Source: Haliclystus octoradiatus
Lineage: Eukaryota; Cnidaria; Staurozoa; Stauromedusae; Haliclystidae
NCBI GenBank assembly: GCA_916610825.1
Contig: OU744451.1
Location: 2,108,001 to 2,172,000, forward strand
Length of the DNA stretch: 64,000 nt
Direction of reading: 5' to 3'
The first letter of the stretch is position 1. Every line of letters starts with the position of its first letter. The notes under the pieces are model-generated. The model saw nothing but the letters and a program-made list of their open reading frames with translations, was not told where the DNA came from and searched no databases. The position numbers were made by a program, and so were the translations under genes. Shown one piece after another: positions 55,960 to 64,000 of the stretch.

Positions 55960-56101
55960 TCCAGCACGTCAATTTCGTTGTGCATAAATCGACCTCGAAA
56001 ATGGCGGAAAGGGAGGAAGTCACGAGTTTTACATCAAGTCGAGCCATCGTCTTTCATTTCAAGATGCTGGTGCGCATAAGTGGAACGATCTATTGTCTGC
56101 A

Positions 56102-56552
56102 TAGCCTGCGTACCAGCCCCAAGGTATTTTCTGAAACCATAGGGTCTGTGAACTAAAACGCCGCTTTCTGTCCAATGAAGATCACACCTATGGTTAATTA
56201 TTCGCGTCTACGATATACGGCAGGGATTGAAAAACAAATGACTTCCCATAATCTGTGTTGGCACTAAAGAATATATCCTTTCCTTTAATAAAGGCTTTGA
56301 TCGCCTGCCTTTGTTCCAAACGCATTTCTTCGATAAAAAAATAGAGAACAGACATAATCACAACTCTTTGAAAACAAATCTTCATCAAAACACGCCGTAG
56401 TCAGTTGAGCAGCCACCATGATGAAATGAATGAGTAATAAGAAACGCATAAATTATATTTCAATTTCTTGAGAACTTGCTGGGCTGAAAATCACACATTA
56501 GTTCACAGACCCTATGGTTTCAGAAAAAACCTTGGGGCTGGTACGCAGGCTA
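56102..56552 (-). mobile_element. 451-bp MULE-type MITE carrying a RecQ helicase exon
   Basis: Inverted ends TAGCCTGCGTACCAGCCCCA then AGGxTATTTTCTGAAACC and GGGTCTGTGAAC match for about 50 bp. The flanks TTGTCTGCA (56093-56101) and CCGTCTGCA (56553-56561) are a 9-bp duplication with two changes; the LINE reading frame confirms the empty site. It belongs to the same end family as the 84-bp hairpin at 23077-23160. Confidence 0.8.
56194..56419 (-). pseudogene. RecQ-like DNA helicase first-exon fragment
   Basis: On the minus strand, EEMRLEQRQAIKAFIKGKDI then FFSANTDYGKSFVFQSLPYI reads as motifs 0 and I of a RecQ helicase (LR-x-EQ-x-x-A...GKD-x-x...T-G-x-GKS-x-x-FQ). The Walker A Gly is Asp (NTDYGKS), so ATP binding would be impaired. 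The best ATG, at 56419 (MVAAQLTTACFDEDLF), leads to this block only if one T is removed from a T7 run near 56338; the block itself is open further upstream in a different frame. The fragment ends at TAA before motif II. It is most likely a captured or leftover exon inside the MITE. Confidence 0.65.
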
Positions 56553-57013
56553 CCGTCTGCAATGAAGGAAGTCCAAAGCAGGCCTACTTTCAAACGTCTC
56601 CTTGAGAAGCACTTACGTTCTTAATATACTTTACACTTACCACTCTTTCCTGTTATTTATACCTGTTTTTTTACTTAATGTCTGTTTTCCTGTCAACTTA
56701 GCTATGTATCAGTCCTTTGAAAAAAGTTTGTATAACTTAAAGGTTCTGAATAAATGATGATGATCATGATGATGATGATGATTTGATGCACGCAAGATAG
56801 AAAGCCGTTGTAATCAAACGTCTACGGACATGCTTTCTTTCTAGAGGACGTCCAATCTCTTTTGTTGGAGAAATATTGTTGACGCTGGCGTCCTGACATT
56901 CCTAAATTCAGGTCACATGACTTAGACCAATCAGGAAAGAGATATTGGTTATGACCACTTTTAAAATAGAAAAATGACGTAAGGGAGGAACGGTATGCGA
57001 TCCATCGAGATCC

Positions 57014-57743
57014 ATCGCTAACTTCTGACGTCATCCATTAACAAGACCTAAAATCGAATGTCCGCCAAAATTTCTCAAAAATTCGAAAAACGCAAAGAAT
57101 ATCCGCCATGTTGGCCTCACCAGCATTTCAAAAGTCCATTTACAATATTAGGAAACTGGCAAATGGAGTGAAGGAAAAACGCTATTGTGAGCGCATTGGA
57201 AGACTGATCGTCAGCAAGTTTCAATCATTTGAAGATCATAGATTTGTCTAGACAATGGATGTGTTCAATCCGATTGGTGACATGATTAGCAGCTACGTAA
57301 ATGAATTAACGGGTATTTATTAGCTGAACACGCAATTTTTGTAACATTTGAATAGATTATTACACTTCAAGTTGTATGAATTATCACGCTATCATAATTA
57401 TCTATTGATTCAGATACTTTGAAATATGTTTACATCATTACTTGAATTTTAAATATATTTACAACAATATCTCTGAAAGTAGTTCGCTCTACTTTTTCGC
57501 TAATCTCTCGGTTACCAATCGGATTGAACACGTCCATTGTCTAGCAAAATCTATGATCTTCAAATTATTGAAATTTGATGACGATCGGTATTCAATTGCG
57601 CTCACAATAGCTTATTTGGACCCTCACTCCATTTGTTAGTTTCCTAATATTTCAAATGACGTATTAAAAATGTGGTGAGGCCAACATGGCGGATTTCGTT
57701 TTTTCGATGGTTTTCGAGCGGACACTGTGACGTCAGAAGTTAG
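57014..57743. mobile_element. 730-bp foldback with ~270-bp arms
   Basis: CGCTAACTTCTGACGTCA at the left end is inverted at the right end, and long inner blocks pair too (GATCATAGATTTGTCTAGACA / TGTCTAGCAAAATCTATGATC; CCGCCATGTTGGCCTCACC / GGTGAGGCCAACATGGCGG). The core (about 57285-57505) is unpaired. No protein or clear duplication. Confidence 0.75.
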
Positions 57744-57794
57744 CGGTCTAGATGTTCTAATAAGTCTATGGTCGAAAAACACTCAGTTACATCT

Positions 57795-58335
57795 ATGGTG
57801 GCCCATCGTTCTCATAGCATATTTCAACAAAAAATGATAGAAACAGAATTAAAATACAAAAAATTGTGGAATAAAATTGAAAATGCAATAAAATAATGAA
57901 AAAAATAAAAAAATAATAAAAAAATAAAAAAATTAATAAAATAAAATAGAATAAAATAAAAAAAAAAATGAAAAAAAAATAAAAATAAAAAAAAAATAAT
58001 AAAATAAAATTGAAAAAATAAAAAAAAAATAAAAAAAGTAAAATAAAAAAAAATAAAAATAAAAAAAAATAAAAATAAAAAAAAATAAAAATAAAAAAAT
58101 AAAAAATAAAAAAAAAAAAATAAAATATAAAATAAATAAAAATAAAAATAAAAAAATAAAAAATAAAATAAAAAAAATAAAATATAAAATAAATAAAAAT
58201 AAAAATAAAAAAATAAAAAATAAAATTAAAAACATAAAATAAAAATAAAAAAAATAAAAAATAAAAAAAATAACATTATAATTCTGTTTCTATCATTTTT
58301 TGTTGAAATATGCTACGAGAACGATGGGCCACCAT
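57795..58335. mobile_element. AT-rich MITE with ATGGTGGCCCATCGTTCTCA ends
   Basis: Ends of about 60 bp (ATGGTGGCCCATCGTTCTCA, TAGCATATTTCAACAAAAAA, TGATAGAAACAGAATT) are inverted at both sides, with a 370-bp TAAAAA-rich core. TACATCT flanks both ends (57788-57794, 58337-58343). Poly-Phe frames in the core are artefacts of composition. Confidence 0.75.
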
Positions 58336-58344
58336 ATACATCTA

Positions 58345-58440
58345 ACAATGGCGCTGATTGGTTCAACATAAGCTTAACGTGTTTCCCAATAGCGCAATAT
58401 ATATAAAAAGGACTTTTCTATCGAATGTGCTTTCTCAAAG
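58345..58440 (+). promoter_or_regulatory. promoter-like repeat with CCAAT boxes and TATA box, unoccupied copy
   Basis: CGCTGATTGGTTCA, CCCAATAGCG and TATATATAAAAAGG occur in that order, followed by ACTTTTCTATCGAATGTG. The copy at 3290-3362 / 8836-8880 is interrupted exactly before the AAAGG by MULE copy A. No downstream coding sequence is recognised, so it may be part of a repeat rather than a host promoter. Confidence 0.4.
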
Positions 58441-59119
58441 GGCGGCGGGCGGTGCGGAAATCGCTCCACTACTGCAGTTTTTGTTTTTCATTTAATTTTT
58501 TTCTCATTTGTTTAGGATAGTATATCTCATTAAAAATCTTTTTAAAAGATCCACTTGAGGAACCTCGTTGAATGTTGTTGTTACATTTATTTGCCAGTAT
58601 ACCAAAAGTACAAGGTGTATAGCAATTATTATACATTTTATCATAGTCATCATTTTCTATAATTATATCATTGTCATTATGATTATTCTAATAGCGGTAG
58701 CAAAATGTTCCGTCAGGTTGATCACGAATGTCATGATTGTCCAGCAGGCGTTGAAAATGGAAGTGCCGACTTGAGATGCCGACTTGAGACGCCGAAGTAT
58801 CATATCGTTTTCATGCATTATAGTTCTTAATATTAAATGTGACTACTGGATTGTAGTTATGTCACATTAACATATGCGCTTTAAATTGGCACCAACGACC
58901 AGCGTAATCAGCCTCATCGTAGTTCGTAGTAAATGGCTCCCAAATAAATTTTCTGCACCTGTAGAAAGTTTTGCAATTCGCATCATCACTTGGAGCATGC
59001 TGGGAGATGTATCGCAAGTGAAGTATTTGGAGTAAGAAAAGGAAAGGCTGCGAATGACGAAGATAACATCTATAAGGCTATTGCTAATTAATGCAGGATG
59101 CAACTAATAAAAGCGCACA
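58441..59119. other. unassigned sequence
   Basis: No gene recognised. A GC-rich patch (GGCGGCGGGCGGTGCGG) at about 58441-58457 follows the promoter-like repeat. Confidence 0.4.
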
Positions 59120-59830
59120 AATGTGGACAGGCGATCAAACCCAGTAAAAACCTTTGCTGTGAAAATCGCAGTCTGGAGTATAACAGCGACTTCAGAATCC
59201 TTCCCGATTTCTGAAAATGGCACATCCCCGTTCAAAATATATCGAAGACTTCTTAATCTATTTGCAGATGATACAGCCTACTATTGTTCCTCAAATTCTT
59301 CTTCTTTTTTTGAAAATCTTTTAAATATACAGTATACATACTCACCAATTAATAGATTGATATTTATTTTGATCAAAATAACATTTAAGGAAAAGTAAAA
59401 TACATACAAGTTTTGGGTCGAATGTCAAAAATGATACATGATCAGGTCATTCCGTATGATAAGCTCTAGAAGCTTGTTTGTTTTACTGAATCTGAGTAGC
59501 GAATAAGCTCAAGTCATTTGAGAATGTTAGTTTAAGTATAAATAATCAGCAATTGAGTAAACGTTATGTCGTTTAACTATTTAGAAGCGATTTTTCATAA
59601 AACTCTTTCTGGAAAGAGAAAATATATAGAATTCACCTGCAAAAAGGCTTTCAAAGGCATCGGAAATAATGAGACGTATTAAAAATCTATTACCTGTGGC
59701 TACACTCGAATTGTATGTCAAAACAATGATTACAACTATTCTAGATTATAGCGATAATGTACAGGGAGATTCTCTAATGAAAACAGTCAGATAATTCGAA
59801 ATAGTGCCGCCAGATTATAGATTAGATTAT
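59120..59830 (+). pseudogene. LINE reverse-transcriptase remnant
   Basis: LNLFADDTAYYCSSNSSS (59252-59305) contains the FADDT catalytic box of LINE polymerases, followed by NRLIF.LIKITF, which resembles the usual W-x-x-x-N-x-L-x-x-N-x-x-K-T block. Further on, near 59640-59790, MRRIKNLLPVATLELYVKTM then ITTILDYSDNVQGDSLM is the thumb region (L-x-x-LY...L-DY-x-x-x-x-W). The blocks lie in the order expected on one strand but in different frames with stops between. It is a degenerate, 5'-truncated CR1/Jockey-like copy. Its relation to the LINE end at 56036 is unknown. Confidence 0.7.
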
Positions 59831-60227
59831 AGTGAAAAATAATGAATATCAAGCCTGAGTACCTAGATAGTAATAATATTGAAATAGATAATTAAATAAT
59901 AGATTGATGTACGACGTATATTACATGTAAGTTTAGTAAACTTGAAAGATATTGCGATGTTTTCAATTAAGAAGATAAATACACAGAAAATAGATTGTGT
60001 AGAAGTGAAACTAATAGCTTATCTTACTCAACGAAATCTGCAATACATCTATGTTGTACATAGCTTTTATATATACAGAAGCGGACTGGAACTAGGCCCA
60101 GATCTCCACAGATATGTACTGAAATGTATTCGAGGTTGATATTTTTGAATGTAGGTAAGAATTCAATGTCCTATGTTTCATATTTTTTTGTCCTATTAAT
60201 ATATAGTAAATACCTCTAATTGTAATT
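59831..60227. other. 3' flank of TP53I3, unassigned
   Basis: The region beyond the TP53I3 stop codon on the minus strand. I see no canonical AATAAA close to the stop; AT-rich sequence without other features. Confidence 0.4.
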
Positions 60228-63200
60228 TTATAGTTCTTCATGTACTGTTTTCTCTTTGAGAATTTCTAAACATATTTTTCCTGTATTTGCAGATGCCTCC
60301 ATATGCTTGTGTGCTTCGACAATATTTTCTAATGGAAATACAGTGTCTATGATTGGTTGTATTTTGCCTGTTTCCAAATGGTTCATAATATCATTTGTAA
60401 ATGATTCAACTAAAGATCCTTTATACTGTTGGAAATAAAGAAAACAAATAAATAATATGCAATCAAAACCTGTTATAACAGTCACTTGTATATAGAGACC
60501 ACACAGTCTTAATGGCCACTTGAATAATACACAAAAATGAATTATTCTATTGAAAAAACCCTATGCATTAAAAGCTGCCTGACTTTAGTGGTCATGAGAC
60601 TGGTTCAAAAATGAAAAATTGAAAGTTGATTTGTATTTTTGATTATGTTGTTCTCATGGGTAAAAAAATCATAAGTTCAAAATTTGAGCTCAAAAAAATA
60701 TTACGAAATGGGCGCTCAATATAGGCTTAATGTAACAATCTCGTATATTCTACTGCTGGCATTTCAAAGTCTCTTAAGCCCTGGGCAAACGACAGCAACA
60801 TTTGTGAGACTTTTAAATCCTTTGGAAGTCCTTGTCGTTTAGCCACTCTTTCGATTTTGTCTGACGTGTTGCATTTGATGGCCATCAAACATTTTCAAAG
60901 TCTTTCCAAGGATTTTTGTTATCGAACGTCTTCGTTATTCTTTTCGAACGATTTTGTTCGAAATGTATCGAACTTTTTCGATGTCGTTGCTTCGCCATGG
61001 CTTCTTTTTAAGCTCAATCTGACTGTTTCTAGAAAAGTCTTGAGAAAATCCTTGTTGTTTAGCCGCTCCTGAAAAGACTGCTTCAAAACACTAAAAACAC
61101 ACGTCAGACAAGAAACAGATTTGTCGAGCAAATGTTGTCGTCGTTTGCCCAGGGCTTTAGATGAGAATGAAAACCTATGCTGAAAACGATGCTTCAAGGT
61201 GATGCATTTGAATCTATGGTTTCCATTGTGATTGTGACATATTCTACTTAAATATATAGTTCAATACGGGTATCACTTTTGTGTTAAGATAGAGAATACA
61301 GGTAATAATGTTGTATGTAGAACATTCTTCAGCATGTTCAATCATAGTGACTGTAATACACTCAGTGACATAGTATTTAAATTTAACTGTTACTCTTCTA
61401 TGCTAACACACCCTTTGAACATTCCTTAATAATCACAGGGTATGAATTTTCAAACACAAAGATTTTGGATGAAGTCTCATAACAGGTAGGTATCAAAAGT
61501 TTTCCTGTGGAAACAGTTCATGAACCTTAAATGGTCTAATTGTTCATGAACAATTCACAAATAATTCATTAAAAAAGTTCATGAAAATGTGGCCATTTAA
61601 CGTTCATGAACTGAACTATTTCGCAGGAGTTTGCCTATTAGAAAAAAGATTTTGGCTTTTGACTTACTTCTTTAGAGCGTGTCCGGAGTGTTGTTCCAAG
61701 AAGCTGTATTCTTTTCCTTAAAATTTGACCCAAGAAAGCATTAGGGGGATTTGCCCCACCCATGAGACCATATAACACCCATTGTCCGTCAATTGCAATA
61801 CTTTGAATATTTTTCTCTGTATAACTTCCACCAATGCAATCAAGAACAATGTCAACACCTTTTCCTTAAAATAAATAAAAAACCAGATTAGATGCAAGCT
61901 TGATTGATTGAACAGTTATGTTCTTGCATTGAAGCATTAATCAGTGATAATATTCTAGCAAATTCCCATACATATATTAGCATATATTTGTAATTACTAG
62001 AATTAATAATTACTTATTTCATTGTCTTCCCGTTCAATAAAATAAAATATTAACCTCATATTGCTTTAAATATACAGTCAAACCTGTTATTATAATGTAG
62101 GCTTCTACATAGCTATTACCTGTCTGCAATGACCAAATCATCAATCCCTTCATTTTCAGTGAGAATAATATTGATTGGAACTTGCATAATCAGGGCTGGA
62201 TTTACTTTTTGAGGCCTAAAGCACCAATCTAAAAGTCTTAACAATTTCTTTTGCTTTGCTAGATCAACCGATCCCTAAATAGACAGCCTATACGGGTTGG
62301 GATGGCTACACGACTTCCATTTTTTCATGCTGCAATGGAAACAAGATTTTTCTCCCTTTTTTTACATAGAACATTGTCAACTACACTTAGGCTACTAACC
62401 TTACGTTTACAAAAGTCGATGGCGTCTATTCAAAAACGTCTCTCTTTCTGTTGAAGATCTTTTATAAATGCCTTTAATTTATCATAATTTTATTGAGTCA
62501 AACATTAAATCAATTTGCATAGTTTTTTTGATGAACAGAAAAAGGCCTATTTTTGTTTGGGACTAAAGTTGATGCTTGCTGTGCTTCAGCCTAAATGCGG
62601 CCCTGCACATAATAATAGATACGGACATGTAAATCGCCATTGATTCAGAAAAATTTAGAATAATTATTCGAATTCTAAAATTTGAGCAATTTTTTAAATG
62701 CACCTATGACTGTGGACCCTGTTCCATCAAGACGTTGCAATAATATTAGTTATTACTGATTAGTATGCCACTTCATCCTACCTACCTTGTGTCTTTCTCA
62801 TGACGGCTTCAGAGAAATCTTCTTCCTTGTAATTTACTGCAAGTTCCGCACCAAGTGACAATGCTTTATCAAGTTTCTTTTGTGTTCCAGCAGTGACAAA
62901 CGGAATACCACCCAGGCTTTTGACGATTTGAATGGCAGCTGTTCCAACCCCACTCCCGCCCGCATGAATCAAAACTGTTTTATTCGGTTGCAAATTGGCA
63001 ACAAATTTTAAAAGTTGATATGCCGTCAAAAATGTTTCAGGGATGGCTGATGCAGTGGTCATGGTCATATTGTCGGGTATCTTAACGACAGAGCGGTAAT
63101 CTGCAGTGGCATACTCAGCATAGCTGCCGCCTGTAAATCAAAATTTATGGCAGTACAAAATTAATGTAAGGATTTATGAATATTCTGTTAACAAAATTAT

Positions 63201-63255
63201 CAAATAAAAATTGAAAAACAAACCTCCTAAGAGTGCCATAACACGATCTCCTTTC
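60228..63255 (-). CDS. TP53I3: TP53I3/PIG3-like quinone oxidoreductase, 3' four exons
   Basis: A cytosolic NADPH-dependent quinone reductase of the zeta-crystallin branch of the medium-chain dehydrogenase family. Exons: 63224-63255, 62786-63130, 61668-61864 and 60228-60425 (TAA at 60228). All introns (93, 921 and 1242 bp) are GT-AG and the frame joins cleanly: KGDRVMALLGG|GSYAEYATADY, MRKTQG|KGVDIVLDCIGG, LRTRSKE|YKGSLVESF. The dinucleotide-binding motif is HAGGSGVGTAAIQIVK, and IPETFLTAYQLL, VTAGTQKKL, GQWVLYGLMGG and VEAHKHMEAS match vertebrate PIG3 closely as I remember it. About 257 codons are visible; human PIG3 is 332, so roughly the first 75 codons lie beyond 64000. There are no frame defects. 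MITEs occupy two introns. Confidence 0.93.
60777..61155. mobile_element. PIF/Harbinger-type MITE in TP53I3 intron
   Basis: Ends AGCCCTGGGCAAACGAC and its complement, flanked by TTA (60774-60776, 61156-61158). 379 bp. A minus-strand open frame of about 90 codons crosses it, but I recognise no family. Confidence 0.8.
62191..62605. mobile_element. hAT-type MITE in TP53I3 intron
   Basis: CAGGGCTGGATTTA at the left and TAAATGCGGCCCTG at the right. The flanks TGCATAAT (62183-62190) and CACATAAT (62606-62613) share six of eight bases. No protein. Confidence 0.65.
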
Positions 63256-63720
63256 CTATGAATCAAAATTAGAAATCTTGTCGAAAACTGTCACAGTTAC
63301 TTGGCTATATTTAATAAAGATTGAAGGTCAGAGCAAACAATCCAACTTTGACAATGACTTTTCTCAATTTTGTTGAATTAATAGAAGTCAAATCATTTTC
63401 CCATCCAGCCGAATACCGTCTGATAGTCTATAATCAGCATTAATTCCTGTCTCGACTGGTCCAACATCAACTCGACTGATAAAGTCTTCCTGGCAAACCC
63501 CTATATAGTAGCCTATATATTTTTAGAATAAATAAAAAGAAACTGGATTACTATTTATCAGTAGACCACTATTTTCCTCCTCGCGAAGAATGCATAGATC
63601 TGTTAATCCCAACCCTCGGTTGAACATTTTGGGGGTGCGCCTCAGATGTTTCATTGAAACGTGTCTTTCTCTGCAAAATGGGCTGACTTTAAAACATGTA
63701 GCAAAGTAGTGCCCTCCCAG
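63256..63720. other. TP53I3 upstream intron sequence
   Basis: No further TP53I3 exon was recognised between the first visible exon and the window end. The expected N-terminal motif (GLEASG-like) is absent, so it lies outside the window. Confidence 0.5.
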
Positions 63721-64000
63721 ACTGGAAAGTTTGCTGTTTGTGGGCTAGATCTTTGCCGCACAATCATTTTTGCAGCTGAAATTCAAGCCGCACAATTCAT
63801 AACTTTATAGGTATTTTATAAGAACTAACATAATTTTCATGATTATCTAGATGTTATATCTAAAGTTTGCCTATCCACCCGGCACCTGCGCAAAATCCGG
63901 ACTTGAAAGTTTTCTGTGTGAGGGTAAGATCTTGGCCGCATAATCATTTTCAGGCTGAAATCCCAGCCGCACATTTTTTCAATTTAAATTAATTTTATCT
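63721..64000 (+). repeat. two copies of a 180-bp tandem unit
   Basis: ACTGGAAAGTTTGCTGTTTG at 63721 and ACTTGAAAGTTTTCTGTGTG at 63901 start units that share TCTTTGCCGCACAATCATTT-like and GCTGAAATTCAAGCCGCACA-like blocks. The second unit runs to the window edge. Confidence 0.75.

Larger units (their letters stand above)
56036..56780 (+). mobile_element. LINE 3' end (coding C-terminus, tail and GAT repeats)
   Basis: The frame SSHRLSFQDAGAHKWNDLLS, interrupted by a MITE, resumes as AMKEVQSRPTFKRLLEKHLR and ends at TAA (56622-56624). The pattern WN-x-L...F-K-x-x-L-x-x-H-L is the usual C-terminus of non-LTR retrotransposon polymerase proteins (CR1/Jockey-like). The 3' part ends CTTAAAGGTTCTGAATAAAT and a (GAT)n tail. 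It is 5'-truncated, as is usual for LINE insertions. Confidence 0.8.
55960..57010 (-). mobile_element. diverged partial copy of the giant palindrome's outer arm
   Basis: 55960-56034 matches 19406-19470 (CGTCAATTTCGTTGTG, CCTCGAAAATGGCGG) and 56781-57005 matches 19472-19700 (ACGTCTACGGACATGCTTTC, GACGCTGGCGTCCTGA). A LINE 3' end (56036-56780) has inserted between the two. This copy lies in the orientation of the right arm. Confidence 0.8.

Noticed and set aside
57933-58235. Open frames rich in Phe/Ile/Leu in A- or T-rich tracts (also 40120-40305)
   Set aside because: They come from TAAAAA-type low-complexity cores of a MITE and have no protein features.
58867-59103. 78-codon minus-strand frame near the LINE remnant
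   Set aside because: No family resemblance and no splice-site support.
60857-61197. Open frames within the MITE in the TP53I3 intron
   Set aside because: Both strands are open over the same MITE and neither shows a known domain; not evidence of an exon.
1-64000. tRNA, rRNA or snRNA genes
   Set aside because: I looked for box A/box B pairs and conserved snRNA or rRNA blocks by eye and found nothing convincing.

Overview
The window is eukaryotic nuclear DNA from an animal, most likely a marine invertebrate. The evidence is AT-rich sequence, GT-AG introns, an animal-type TP53I3 (PIG3) quinone oxidoreductase gene at the right end, and a rich mix of animal transposon families (hAT, MULE, PIF/Harbinger, DIRS, Ty3/Gypsy, LINE). 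The species cannot be fixed from the sequence. Only one ordinary host gene is recognisable: the 3' part of TP53I3 (four exons, minus strand, 60.2-63.3 kb). Nearly everything else is transposable elements nested in one another.

Layout, left to right. 0.3-2.7 kb: minisatellite, a MITE piece and a long-armed TTAA foldback. 3.36-8.84 kb: a 5.5-kb MULE-like element (copy A, exact 9-bp target duplication) with decayed exons of a zinc-finger DNA-binding domain and a Ulp1-like protease; a Harbinger MITE sits in its end. 9.63-13.17 kb: a 3.5-kb hAT element with exact 8-bp duplication, its transposase interrupted only by one in-frame TAG. 13.18-19.70 kb: a giant palindrome whose arms carry a small multi-exon reading frame and inverted arrays of a 205-bp satellite. 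20.3-21.2 kb: a diverged piece of the MULE. 22-24.3 kb: small MITEs and an array of a 15-bp motif.

25.84-31.65 kb: a 5.8-kb element with 16-bp terminal inverted repeats, an exact 8-bp duplication and a DDE-like protein of a kind I know only as uncharacterised multicopy invertebrate proteins. It is the best candidate for an undescribed system here. 32.28 kb to the assembly gap: a second, near-identical hAT. 34.4-35.3 kb: a Ulp1/PHD-like pseudogene with its catalytic residues kept. 36.6-40.3 kb: nested palindromes, including an inverted duplication of a Harbinger element. 40.84-45.23 kb: a broken Gypsy-type LTR element. 45.5-55.86 kb: the second MULE (copy B, opposite orientation to A), with a broken DIRS-type element inserted in its terminal repeat and a Harbinger MITE inserted in that. 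55.96-58.4 kb: a diverged copy of the palindrome end, a LINE 3' end, a MITE carrying a RecQ-helicase exon, and two foldbacks. 59.1-59.8 kb: LINE remains. 60.2-64 kb: TP53I3.

Several insertions have matching unoccupied sites elsewhere in the window (Harbinger MITE at 3.45 kb, MULE A, the LTR element), so their target duplications can be read directly. All identifications come from reading motifs, termini and repeats by eye; no database search was run.
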